This document shows, in pieces, positions 43,130 through 52,160 of a stretch of DNA of 64,000 nt; the first letter of the stretch is position 1, and each line of letters starts with the position of its first letter. The translations under genes and the position numbers were made by a program. Under the pieces are notes generated by a model. It was not told where the DNA came from. It saw only the letters and a list, made by a program, of their open reading frames with translations, and ran no database searches. Source of the DNA: Planctomycetota bacterium (GTDB lineage Bacteria; Planctomycetota; UBA1135; JACQFD01); assembly GCA_016792805.1 (NCBI GenBank), contig JAEUHX010000058.1, positions 326,228-390,227 on the forward strand. Direction: 5' to 3'.

Positions 43130-45726
43130 GTACAATTCGACGCTTCCTTGCTGGGCTCCCTCTTCTTCTTTGGCTGGGGACGACAATGGACGCATGGGCG
43201 ACATGCAGCAACGCCCAAGGAGCGAACAGCGACTCGCTGTATCGCAAGCGGCTCGGCGAGTTTGCGGCATTCCAGGAATGCAGTGCCTCCACCGCCGAGG
43301 CCGCCGCTCCACAATGGACCGCTCAGCTCCCTGGAGCGGCTTGTAGTGTAACGCCCACACACATCGCAATTGCGCGAACAGGACGCCAAGCGCTGGGCGA
43401 ACCCGACGAAAGAGAGTGTGTGTTTCTGGAGCTCGAAGGCGCGGCTCCCGACGCGCAGGTGACTCCGCTCGTGCTTCAGCTTGCGAAGGGATCGAGATTC
43501 ACCGGAAGCGAGCCCCTTCGGTGGGCTCCCTCCCAGGCTCGAGCGACCCGCCTGCGCGTGGAGGGCGCCTATCCGGATGTGTCGATTGAGGTGTACTTTC
43601 TCCATGGAAGGCTTGAGTACGATGTAATCACTTCGACACCGAAAGCTCTCGAGGCTGTGAAGATCCGAGTCGAGGGAGCCCGAGCACTGCGAGTTACAGA
43701 AGACGGCTCCCTGTCCGCGGATCTCCCGCTCGGGCCTCTTCTGCAGCGCAAGCCGCGGGCAGCCACCGAGGGCGCGCCGGCAACGACGATTCCGTGCGCG
43801 TATCGCGTCCTCGGCCCCCGCACGTTCGGGTTCGTTGCGGAAGACCACATGGGAGCGCTTCGGATCGATCCGCAGCTCGAGTATGGAACCTATTTGGGAG
43901 GAATCGAGCTCGACGAAGGCTATTCCATTACAACAGATGGAAATGGTGCCTGCTTCGTAACTGGAAACACCGGCTCCTCCGACTTCCCAACCACACCTGG
44001 GAGCTTCAAGACCATTGGCACGCCCTTTGGGGATGCATTTATTACGAAGCTGTCTCCAGATGGATCTCAGGTCGAGTTCTCAACATTTCTCGGGCTCGGC
44101 GACATGCGCGCCGTCGCGCTAAGCCCCAACGGTTCCGTCGTGGCAGCCGGGAAGGGCATCTCGACGGGCATACCCTCGGAGAGCTTCCCAACGACTCCAA
44201 ACGCCATCTATGCGTCCGTCGGCCAAAATTCGATCCCAGCCTTCTGTGTCTTATCACACGATGGCGCTGCCCTTCTCTATGGAACCTATGTCGGTGGCGG
44301 AATTGCTCCCATCGAGGACATCTATGTCGACTCGTTGAATCGTCTCTACGCCTGTGGCGCTGTCACATTCAGCTTTAGCTATCCTTTTCCACTCACACCT
44401 GGTCCGCTCGGGGCACTCAAAGGACTCTACGACTCGATGCTGATGAGGTTCTCGCTCACGAGTCTTGCCATGGAATTCGGCTGTGCTATCGGCGGATCGG
44501 GCACCGAAGGAGCATTTGGGCTGTCGGTGCGATCCGATGGAGCTGCGGCGACCATCAGTCGCACGTCATCTGTTGGCTACCCAGTCACGGCCGGTGTACC
44601 TCAGCCCGTGAACAACAGCCCCCTGCACGACAAGCTTGGCGTGACGGTAGTGAGTCCATCGGGAGCATCACTCGAGTGGAGCACCTTCTGGGGCGGTACA
44701 CTACCGGGATCGGCGTTCGCGTCAAATGCACTTGCCTGCGCCTTTGACTCGACGGGCGCGCTTACAGTCGCGGGGACCACAGCGACTAAGGACTTCCCCA
44801 CGACGCCTGGAGCTTTCAAGCAAATGGGCCAAGGGAGCCCGACAATCGCGAGCGACTGCTTCGTGTCACGTTTCGCACCGGACGGAACAAGCGTACAATT
44901 TTCTACACTTCTTCTGAACGCGGGCGCCAACTTTTTCCGCGATGCCATCGTAGCGCCTGACGGGACGACGCTCGGCACCGGATTTACTACGAGCCCCAAT
45001 TACCCCGTCACGCCAGGCGCTCTCAAGCTTACTCCTGGAGGTGGAGCGTCCGATCCGGCTCTCGCACGATTCAGCGCCGATGGCAGCGCCGTGCTCTATG
45101 GCACTTTTCTTGGGGGAGGCTTCGATACCGCGGAGGAGTCGCACTCGCTGGCCATGGACTCCGTGGGGGCCGTGTACATCACCGGATACACGAACTCCCC
45201 GAACTTCCCCGTAACTCCTGGAGCATTCGACACCATCTACAACAATAATGGGTTCTCACCATTCGACTGCTGGATTCAGAAAATCACCCCACCGGTCAAC
45301 CAGCTCCCGGGCCTGAACGCCTACGGCACCGGCACACCTGGCTGCGCCGGCCCCCACCTTCTCGCGGCGCACTCAACGCCGAAGCTCAACAATCCTCACT
45401 TCGCACTGACCTGCGCCAACGCGCCGCGCGGCGCCAACGGGATCTTGATCTACTCCTCGGCGCCGGAGCCCGTCGGCGTCGATTCCCTCGGAATTGGCGC
45501 CCTCTCCCACATTCAGATCCTCGGCGCCTCGCTGGGGTGGCTCGATCTCAGCGCGCCTCCGCAGGGCACCTCTACGACCAAGCTTCCGATTCCCAACTCT
45601 CCCCACTTTCTCGGCCTCAAGGTCTACGCCCAAGCCTTCTGGCTCTGGCCCGCCTCGCAACCCTGCCCCCAGCTTCCCTTCGGCCTCAGCTCCTCCAACG
45701 GACTCGAAATCGTGATTCAGAATTGA
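43126..45726 (+). CDS. Secreted SBBP beta-propeller repeat protein
   Basis: The product is 866 residues from ATG 43126, four bases inside the oxidase gene. A signal peptide (to about 26) is followed by a region to about 240 that resembles the uncharacterised N-terminal domain of SBBP proteins. Then come about six SBBP units of the pattern YGTYLGG...D...G..YVTG.T.S.DFP.TPGAF. The C-terminal 140 residues start LNAYGTGTPGCAGPHLLA and end GLEIVIQN; I associate this module with secreted proteins of certain planctomycetes. It is probably surface-displayed. Paired with the oxidase as a two-gene operon inside the direct-repeat-bounded cassette. Confidence 0.85.
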   Translation: MSTIRRFLAGLPLLLWLGTTMDAWATCSNAQGANSDSLYRKRLGEFAAFQECSASTAEAAAPQWTAQLPGAACSVTPTHIAIARTGRQALGEPDERECVFLELEGAAPDAQVTPLVLQLAKGSRFTGSEPLRWAPSQARATRLRVEGAYPDVSIEVYFLHGRLEYDVITSTPKALEAVKIRVEGARALRVTEDGSLSADLPLGPLLQRKPRAATEGAPATTIPCAYRVLGPRTFGFVAEDHMGALRIDPQLEYGTYLGGIELDEGYSITTDGNGACFVTGNTGSSDFPTTPGSFKTIGTPFGDAFITKLSPDGSQVEFSTFLGLGDMRAVALSPNGSVVAAGKGISTGIPSESFPTTPNAIYASVGQNSIPAFCVLSHDGAALLYGTYVGGGIAPIEDIYVDSLNRLYACGAVTFSFSYPFPLTPGPLGALKGLYDSMLMRFSLTSLAMEFGCAIGGSGTEGAFGLSVRSDGAAATISRTSSVGYPVTAGVPQPVNNSPLHDKLGVTVVSPSGASLEWSTFWGGTLPGSAFASNALACAFDSTGALTVAGTTATKDFPTTPGAFKQMGQGSPTIASDCFVSRFAPDGTSVQFSTLLLNAGANFFRDAIVAPDGTTLGTGFTTSPNYPVTPGALKLTPGGGASDPALARFSADGSAVLYGTFLGGGFDTAEESHSLAMDSVGAVYITGYTNSPNFPVTPGAFDTIYNNNGFSPFDCWIQKITPPVNQLPGLNAYGTGTPGCAGPHLLAAHSTPKLNNPHFALTCANAPRGANGILIYSSAPEPVGVDSLGIGALSHIQILGASLGWLDLSAPPQGTSTTKLPIPNSPHFLGLKVYAQAFWLWPASQPCPQLPFGLSSSNGLEIVIQN

Positions 45727-45766
45727 GTTATGTTCGGCTCCCCTGTCATCAGAAATCCTATGGGAA

Positions 45767-46036
45767 ATGGATTTCCGAGCGCCGGTGCATGAGCCGCGAG
45801 GCGCCTTTTATTTGATGCAAGACGTGCGGCCGTTCCTCGGCAAGCGCTTCCGCGACCGCCCGCTCCGCGACGACCGCGAGCTCGCCGAAGCGCTCCTCGA
45901 TTCGGCGCTCGTGGCCACCGTGCCCGGCTCCGCCTTCGCCGCGCCCGGCTTCATTCGGCTCTCCTACGCGACGAGCCGCGAAAATCTACAGAAAGCTGTG
46001 GCGCGGATGGGTGCGTTCCTGAACGAGCTGGCGTAG
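45767..46036 (+). pseudogene. Detached 3' fragment of the aspC-like aminotransferase
   Basis: Open frame of 89 codons. From its RAPVHEPRGAFYLMQD stretch to the end it repeats the last 85 residues of the aminotransferase with one difference (Gly to Ala in RELGEALL/RELAEALL). It lacks the whole PLP-binding part, so it cannot be an enzyme. It marks the right end of the 4.86-kb oxidase-SBBP cassette. Confidence 0.9.
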
Positions 46037-46037
46037 G
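45779..46037 (+). repeat. 259-bp direct repeat, right copy
   Basis: Matches 40662-40920 at 254 of 259 bases, same orientation, offset 5117 bases. The intervening 4858 bases hold exactly the oxidase and SBBP genes. No integrase, IS or tRNA is present at either boundary. Confidence 0.92.
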
Positions 46038-46242
46038 CGGGCTGCCCGGCCGCGCGGACGTCACTGGGCCCCACTCGCGGCGCGCGAGAGGCGTCGGGTA
46101 GACTCGCGCGCAATCCGATGAGCCCAGCCTTTTCGAGAAACACGCGTGTGCCTGGCAGGCAGTTCCCAAACGCCGCCTGAGACTTGAGCCCATGGAGAGG
46201 TAGCGATCGCAGTTCAGGAGAAGCAGGGAGGTTGCCTCAACG

Positions 46243-47016
46243 ATGAATGAACACTCGAATGGTCAGGAAGATCCCACAGATGCCGAGCTTGTGCTGCGGC
46301 TCAGAAGTCCCAAGCGCGAGGTCAGAGACCGAGCGATGGATGCGCTGCATGAGCGCTATGCCGAGCGGCTGAAGCGAGTCATCGCTGCGCGCCTCGGTAG
46401 CCAGCTTCGCCGAAAAGTGGGCGTTAGCGACGTTGTTCAGTCTGCGTTCATGGTACTGATGCGGCCATCCCTCAAGCCGCGTGGGGATGATATGTGGAGG
46501 CTACTTGTGCGCATCGCACGCCTAAAGTGCGCGGCGCGGCACGAGCACTACACCGCCGCGAGACGCAGTATGAGGAGAGAGACTCCAATCGAGGACTCGG
46601 AAGCGCTCCGAAATCAAGCGGAGCTGATGATCGGATTCGATCCGCAGCCCCGAATGGTCGCCGCAGGCTCAATTGCCGATTCTACTGAGGAGATCATCGA
46701 AACTGTACTCGGGTTGATGAAGGCAAGTACACGGCTCAAGCCATCTCTCAAGGCATTTCTCGAATTGTACGTGAGATGCGGCGAGCTTCGACTGCCTGAG
46801 ATCGCACAGAAACTATCCATCTCTCAACGTACCGCCGAATCGCACATGATGACGATACGGGGGATCTTCTGCCGCCTGGCAGGACAGTGCCCAAGCTGCC
46901 ACCGCCAAGCTGCTGGAATCCCGCACGGTGAGACTATCTGTTGCGAATCGTGTGGACATCATTGGCCCAAGGAGGTCGAATCGACCGCCAAGTCGATCGC
47001 CATAGAGATATCCTGA
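46243..47016 (+). CDS. ECF-type sigma factor with C-terminal zinc-ribbon-like motif
   Basis: The product is 257 residues. Region 2 spans about 15-85 (ELVLRLRSPKREVRDRAMDALHERYAERLKRVI then VSDVVQSAFMVLM) and region 4 about 165-215 (RLKPSLKAFLELYVRCGELRLPEIAQKLSISQRTAESHM). A tail absent from ordinary ECF factors carries CPSCH and CCESCGHHW (about 216-242), a likely zinc ribbon. It lies 21 bases before the kinase gene on the same strand; such sigma/Ser-Thr-kinase pairs are typical of Planctomycetota, where the kinase is thought to replace an anti-sigma factor. Confidence 0.85.
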   Translation: MNEHSNGQEDPTDAELVLRLRSPKREVRDRAMDALHERYAERLKRVIAARLGSQLRRKVGVSDVVQSAFMVLMRPSLKPRGDDMWRLLVRIARLKCAARHEHYTAARRSMRRETPIEDSEALRNQAELMIGFDPQPRMVAAGSIADSTEEIIETVLGLMKASTRLKPSLKAFLELYVRCGELRLPEIAQKLSISQRTAESHMMTIRGIFCRLAGQCPSCHRQAAGIPHGETICCESCGHHWPKEVESTAKSIAIEIS

Positions 47017-47037
47017 ATACACACAAGGAGAGGAACC

Positions 47038-49785
47038 ATGGACGACAGAGCCGACCACAATTCAGAAATCCCGCATCGCGATCGCCCCCAGCAGTCATCC
47101 AGCGATACCACGCTCGAGGCCGCCTACGACAGGGCCATGGAATCCGCGGCCCGAGTGCTCGAGGAGTTTCTCCAGGAAGAGTTTTGCCGCAGTCCGGAGC
47201 TGGCGGAAAGGCTCCGTGCACGGCACGCTCACCTCAAGAGCGGCGGGATCCTTCCGATCGCACTGCTGGGATATGGAGCTTCGTCCATTCGCTCGAGTCC
47301 GATCGCAGGGCCAGTTCCAAGCCGTCCGAGCGAGTATGTACATCTTTCCGACTCGGAGCTCATGCGATATCTGCGCGGAAAGCCTCGGATCGAAGTGCGC
47401 TACGAGGTGCAAAGGCCTCTGGCTCGCGGTGGAATGGGCCAGATTGTTGAGGCCCGAGATCGTGAGCTGGACCGGCCAATTGCACTCAAGTGCATTTTGA
47501 GTAGCGAGCATTCGTTCGCTTCGGAGCGCTTTCTTCGCGAGGCCCGGATCACGGGCAGCCTCGAGCACCCAGGAATTGTGCCTGTCCATGAGCTCGGGCT
47601 CGATGAGAAAGATCGTCTCACTTTCTCCATGCGCCTCGTCTCAGGCGAGGATCTCGGAAGGATATTTGATCGCCTTTCTGATCCGAATGCAGGCTGGACG
47701 GTGGCGAGGGCGCTTGAGGTGGTGCTGAAGGTCTGCGACACGATGAGCTATGCCCATGAGCAAGGAGTTGTCCACCGCGATCTCAAACCTGCCAATATCA
47801 TGGTCGGGCGATTTGGTGAAGTATATGTAATGGACTGGGGACTCGCGAAAGGCAGGTGCGAGAGCGATGGCCAGAATTACGAAGGTCGATTCGCGGAGAA
47901 GTCTCCTTCGAGTCTCAGTAACGAGCAGATCGTTACAGCCGAGGGTGCGCTCGCCGGGACTCCCTGCTATATGTCTCCGGAGCAGGCTCATGGGGAGAAC
48001 GACAGGGTGGGATTCCATTCCGACATCTACGCCGTCGGCGCCATCCTCTATCACCTGCTGACGAGACGCGCCCCGTACGCAGCGGTCGGCCTGAAGGGCG
48101 AGCAAGTGTCAGCTCCGGCAATCATCGAGAGAGTTCGCGCAGGTCCACCGAAGTCGATTCTTGAGGTATCGCCGGACGCGCCCGCCGAGCTTGTCTCTAT
48201 TTGTAATAAAGCGATGGCGCGCGAGATCAGCGGTCGGTACTCCGACATGCAGGCGCTGGCCCGAGACCTGCGCTCCTATCTCGAGGGCCGTGTTGTGAGC
48301 GCCCACGAGTTTGGAACGATGGCAGAGCTGAAGAAGTGGGTTCGGAGAAACAAGGCGCTCGCTTGGACGAGCAGCATGGTTGTCCTTGTGACGCTGATTG
48401 GCCTTGCCACCACAGTACTTCTCCAGCACAGGCGACTGAACGACATTCTTCTCCGCGACGACGGGCTCCGTCTGCCTCACCTGAAGTCTACAGTTCGAGA
48501 TCTCGGGGCCGCACTTCCTGAAAATACCACAAAGATGGAAAGCTGGATTGCCATGGCAACGGAGCTCACATCGAGACTCCCCGCCCATAAACAGCGGCTT
48601 GCCGAGCTTCGATTGAGTTCTGGGAAGAAGAACGCGGACGGAGGATGGACATTCAACGATCCGAAAGCAGACGGAATGCACTCCGAACTCTCCGGCCTCG
48701 TCGAAGGGATCAGGAAGCTTGGTGACCCAACCGGTACGATCGGAACAATCAAGAACGCCGAGGAACGACTCAGCTTGGCACGCTGTCTCGAGCGGCGGAC
48801 CGTGGATGATCTCGCGCCAGCGTGGCAGCAGATGGCAACAGAAGTCGCGGACTCCTCGCAGCTCCCCATATACAAGGGACTCAGGATCGCTCCACAGATC
48901 GGTCTCGTTCCGATAGGTAGGGACCCCATATCTGGGCTGCATGAGTTCGCACATTTCGCATCGGGTAGCGTTCCAGCACGGGGCTCCGATGGCAGACTGC
49001 TTCTCTCGGAGGAGTCTTCACTTGTCTTCGTGCTCATACCACCTGGCTCTTTTGTGATGGGCGCGGTACCGCCTGCGGGCGCGCACCCCGATGGAGCTTC
49101 CAATGTCGATCCCCTTGCGGCAAGCGATGAAGGACCGCTGCGCGAGCTCAGCGTCGACGCGTTCTTAATCTCGAAGTATGAAATGACTCAAGGCCAGTGG
49201 CTTCGAACAACTCGGGAGAATCCAAGCTATTTCCATCCTGGCGAAACGATGGCGGGGCACCCGGCTACTCTTCTCAACCCTGTCGAGCAGGTGAGCTACA
49301 ACGATTGTCAGGAGGTGCTCCGAATTCTCGACTTGGCGCTTCCCACAGAGCTTCAGTGGGAGTACGCATCGCGCGCTGGCTCAAGTACACCGTGGTGGAG
49401 CGGAAGGGACAAAGCCTCCATCCAGGGCTGCGGAAACATCGCCGACGCCTACGCGAGCAGGCATAGCAAGCAAGGCGGATGGAAATATGAACTCTCAATC
49501 CACGATGGGCACCTTGGGCATGCTCGCGCGGGCTCCTTTCGCGCCAACGCATTCGGACTCCACGACACGATGGGTAACGTATGGGAGTGGTGCCAGGACG
49601 TGCTTGCGTTCTATAGCGATTCGAATGCGGTATCGAAGCGTGCAAGTGGAACGCGACTTTTTGTGCTACGAGGCGGCAGCTACAGCTCCGGCACGTCCGA
49701 CGCTCGGTCGGCTGCACGCTTGGCGGCCCCGCCGGCATTTGTGGATCGCACAGTTGGCGTGCGTCCGGTTCGGCTCATTCGATAG
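47038..49785 (+). CDS. Ser/Thr protein kinase fused to an FGE/sulfatase-modifying-factor domain
   Basis: The product is 915 residues. Kinase domain (about 120-400): glycine loop ARGGMGQIVEA, Lys in IALKCIL, catalytic HRDLKPANIM at 246-255, DWGLAK (DFG equivalent) at 266-271, and GTPCYMSPEQA. A single membrane helix ALAWTSSMVVLVTLIGLATTV (about 440-460) puts the rest outside. After a 200-residue linker, the FGE-sulfatase domain (about 660-915) has FVLIPPGSFVMGAV, RELSVDAFLISKYEMTQGQW, LPTELQWEYASRAG, GLHDTMGNVWEWCQD and LRGGSYSS. Many such fused domains are sensors without oxygenase activity. It is probably the partner of the sigma factor upstream. Confidence 0.92.
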   Translation: MDDRADHNSEIPHRDRPQQSSSDTTLEAAYDRAMESAARVLEEFLQEEFCRSPELAERLRARHAHLKSGGILPIALLGYGASSIRSSPIAGPVPSRPSEYVHLSDSELMRYLRGKPRIEVRYEVQRPLARGGMGQIVEARDRELDRPIALKCILSSEHSFASERFLREARITGSLEHPGIVPVHELGLDEKDRLTFSMRLVSGEDLGRIFDRLSDPNAGWTVARALEVVLKVCDTMSYAHEQGVVHRDLKPANIMVGRFGEVYVMDWGLAKGRCESDGQNYEGRFAEKSPSSLSNEQIVTAEGALAGTPCYMSPEQAHGENDRVGFHSDIYAVGAILYHLLTRRAPYAAVGLKGEQVSAPAIIERVRAGPPKSILEVSPDAPAELVSICNKAMAREISGRYSDMQALARDLRSYLEGRVVSAHEFGTMAELKKWVRRNKALAWTSSMVVLVTLIGLATTVLLQHRRLNDILLRDDGLRLPHLKSTVRDLGAALPENTTKMESWIAMATELTSRLPAHKQRLAELRLSSGKKNADGGWTFNDPKADGMHSELSGLVEGIRKLGDPTGTIGTIKNAEERLSLARCLERRTVDDLAPAWQQMATEVADSSQLPIYKGLRIAPQIGLVPIGRDPISGLHEFAHFASGSVPARGSDGRLLLSEESSLVFVLIPPGSFVMGAVPPAGAHPDGASNVDPLAASDEGPLRELSVDAFLISKYEMTQGQWLRTTRENPSYFHPGETMAGHPATLLNPVEQVSYNDCQEVLRILDLALPTELQWEYASRAGSSTPWWSGRDKASIQGCGNIADAYASRHSKQGGWKYELSIHDGHLGHARAGSFRANAFGLHDTMGNVWEWCQDVLAFYSDSNAVSKRASGTRLFVLRGGSYSSGTSDARSAARLAAPPAFVDRTVGVRPVRLIR

Positions 49786-49912
49786 GCACCTCATGCCGAC
49801 TTAGCGCCGACTCTTCTCGTTCGAGTTCGGCGCCTGGCTGCCTCGGTATCAAGAATGGCGGGCCGGGCGATGAGCCGCACTCGCCCTCGAGCGCCCGACC
49901 CGCACACAGTCG

Positions 49913-51199
49913 CTACTTGCCCTCGTCCGTCCGACGAGGCGCGCGGCCGAGGGTGACACTCGAGACGGCGGACCGCAGCTCCTCCAGCTCGACGCCCTGC
50001 TCACGGATCTGAGCCTGCTGTTGCTTCATGGCTTCGACAAGCACAGCCACGACCTTCGCGTAGTCGAGGCTTCTCGCGTCCTTGCCGTTCTCCTCATAAG
50101 TGACGAGTTCAGGAAGTACCTCGCCAACCTCCTCCGCGATGAAGCCAATGTCGTGCTTCTTCGTCGACTTCCAATCGTACGAAACGCCGCGCAGCCGCTC
50201 GATCTTTCCGAGCGCATCGGAGATCGTCGCCACATTCTCCTTGTAGCGCCGAGAGCTATAGAGCTGCCAGGCATTCGCGAGGCCGACAGAGCCGTCCCCC
50301 ATGGAGCCGATCTGAAACTTCGCCGAAGGATTGACATTATTGATCCCACAGTTTCCCGTGCCGACTTGGATCGTCAGACTCTCGGAGTCGCCGGTCACCA
50401 GGCTGAGCGAGGGTCGCGGATGGGCTGAGCTGCTCGTCGCTCCAATCGCAACACGACCCGTATTATTGTAGTTTCCGTTGATAAATGCCGCGGTCTGCCC
50501 GGAACCGTGGTCCCTGCTGACAGTGAGATCACCATTGTTCACGAGGAGTTTTGCGTTGTAGTCGAGAGCGTTGGACTGTCCGATCGCAACCTGCTGATCG
50601 CCCCTCAGCGTGATTGTGCTTCCTTGCAGGTCGAGCCAGCGATTCTGGTTCGTCGAGAAGTTCCGTGATCGAATCAAACTCCGCTCTTCAGCCGCCACAT
50701 AAGCGAGTGCGAGGCCCTCGCCCGAGGACGGGTTCTCAATGTCGCCGGTTATGAAACACTCCCCCGACATATGAACTTTCGTCTGCGGCAGGACACCGAA
50801 ACCGGTCTTCCCGTCAGGGAGAATCGTCATCCGCTCCGCGTTCGCAGTCCGGTCGTAAAGTGAGAGGCTGCCGAGGGGCGCCGAGGCCGAGTTTGGATCC
50901 CACTCGTAGCGATGGCCACCGGCCCCGCTCGCATCCAGGATGAGCTGGCCGTCCGCGTAGATGTTGCCTCCAATAACAGTGAATCTCTCGACCGGGGTCA
51001 GAGTATTGACTCCCACATTTCCTGCGCTGTCCACGAAGAGAAAATTGCCAAGGGGCAACAGGGAGCCCAGCATCGGCGAGCTTGCCGCTGTGATCCGCCC
51101 GTTCGGAACGCTTTGATCCTTAATCCAGTTGGCCTGAGCAAGACCGGGACTTGTAACAGCGGGAATACCGAGCAGAAGCAGAATGAGCGAGCGGGACAT
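49913..51199 (-). CDS. Secreted fibre-like protein with S74 autochaperone domain
   Basis: The product is 428 residues from ATG 51197-51199, starting a signal peptide ending near LAQ (22). Residues 30-300 look like repetitive beta-structure of a trimeric fibre (NVGVNTLTPVERFTVIGGNIYADGQLILDA, RVAIGATSS). The C-terminus is the Peptidase_S74 intramolecular chaperone: SSRRYKENVATISDALGKIERLRGVSYDWK with the likely catalytic Ser315 and Lys320, then DIGFIAEEVGEVLPELV and a coiled coil. In phages this domain trimerises the tail spike and cuts itself off. Here it is on an exported protein, with no phage genes around. Confidence 0.85.
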   Translation of the reverse strand: MSRSLILLLLGIPAVTSPGLAQANWIKDQSVPNGRITAASSPMLGSLLPLGNFLFVDSAGNVGVNTLTPVERFTVIGGNIYADGQLILDASGAGGHRYEWDPNSASAPLGSLSLYDRTANAERMTILPDGKTGFGVLPQTKVHMSGECFITGDIENPSSGEGLALAYVAAEERSLIRSRNFSTNQNRWLDLQGSTITLRGDQQVAIGQSNALDYNAKLLVNNGDLTVSRDHGSGQTAAFINGNYNNTGRVAIGATSSSAHPRPSLSLVTGDSESLTIQVGTGNCGINNVNPSAKFQIGSMGDGSVGLANAWQLYSSRRYKENVATISDALGKIERLRGVSYDWKSTKKHDIGFIAEEVGEVLPELVTYEENGKDARSLDYAKVVAVLVEAMKQQQAQIREQGVELEELRSAVSSVTLGRAPRRTDEGK

Positions 51200-51376
51200 A
51201 GTGGACGCCTCCGTGGAGAGCTCTGGGCTCGCGGACATCGCGCGCCCGGCTCTGCCCTCCCATCCGAGGACGGGCACCGAACCCGCAAGAAATTCCTGCG
51301 GGTCGCGGCGAACCCCGAACGAGCCGCCGGCCACCGCCTTCGGCGGACGCCGTCGCGGCCGACCGCCGCTCCAGCG

Positions 51377-52036
51377 CTACCCCCGCACTTTCACCGCAAA
51401 CCCAACGCCGTCGCCGAACGACAGAACCTGCGCCAGCAGCTGCGGGTGATTTGTAAAGTAGGGGTTGAATTCGCGGAGCGCGAGCGTCGAGGAACGCTCG
51501 TCCTCGCGGAGCACCTCGCCCGCCACTTGCCCCGACCAAAGCAAATTATCGCACACCACAATTCCGCCGATGCGCAGCTTGGGGAGCGCGAGGTCGAGGT
51601 AGCCGCGGTACTCCTCTTTGATCGCGTCGAGGAAGAGCAGGTCCAAGGGGCCCGCAATCCGCGGAATCGCCTCGAGCCCAGGGGCCAGGACAAACTCGAC
51701 GCGCGCCTCGAGCCGCTCCTCGGCAAGGTACGCCCGCGCCGTCGCCTGGCGCTGCGGATCGACGTCGATCGACAGGACGCGCCCGCCCTCCCCGACGCCC
51801 CGCGCCAGATGCACGGTTGAATACCCGATGGCCGTCCCCACCTCGAGGACGCGTCGCGCGTTCGCCGCGAGGCACGTCTGCTCGAGGAACCGACCCACCT
51901 CGGGATCGACGATCGGAACGCGGTCGCGCGCTGCGAGCCGCTCGAGGGACGCGAGCGCCCCTGTGCGCGGCGGCATCAGCCGCTCGAGGTACTCCGCCTG
52001 GGTGCGATGAAGGATGCCGTCGATCAGGCCTTTCAT
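51377..52036 (-). CDS. SAM-dependent O-methyltransferase (caffeoyl-CoA/catechol type)
   Basis: The product is 219 residues. Motif I is VLEVGTAIGYSTVHLARGV (about 63-81), with SIDVDPQRQ, DLLFLDAIKEEYRGYLDLALPKLRIGGIVVCDN, a metal-binding type Asp/Asn pair typical of family 3 O-methyltransferases. It is cytoplasmic; the substrate is unknown. It is divergent from the secreted MBL gene, with 124 bases between starts, and follows the S74 gene's upstream region. Confidence 0.88.
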   Translation of the reverse strand: MKGLIDGILHRTQAEYLERLMPPRTGALASLERLAARDRVPIVDPEVGRFLEQTCLAANARRVLEVGTAIGYSTVHLARGVGEGGRVLSIDVDPQRQATARAYLAEERLEARVEFVLAPGLEAIPRIAGPLDLLFLDAIKEEYRGYLDLALPKLRIGGIVVCDNLLWSGQVAGEVLREDERSSTLALREFNPYFTNHPQLLAQVLSFGDGVGFAVKVRG

Positions 52037-52160
52037 GGGGGGAACCGATCGTCGCCGCCTCTCGTCGAATTCACCCGAACTTTCTACCCCCCGGGTAGGT
52101 TTCTACCCGCACCTCGATGACTCCCTCGAGGCCGTCCCCCGACGCTTCGGTACACCCCTG

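Noticed and set aside
40921-45778. Transposon or integrative element with its own recombinase
   Set aside because: Only the oxidase and SBBP genes are present; no integrase, transposase, terminal inverted repeats or tRNA boundary, so the mobility mechanism is left open.
49913-51199. Prophage tail gene because of the S74 domain
   Set aside because: The product starts with a signal peptide and there are no capsid, terminase, lysis or integrase genes nearby.
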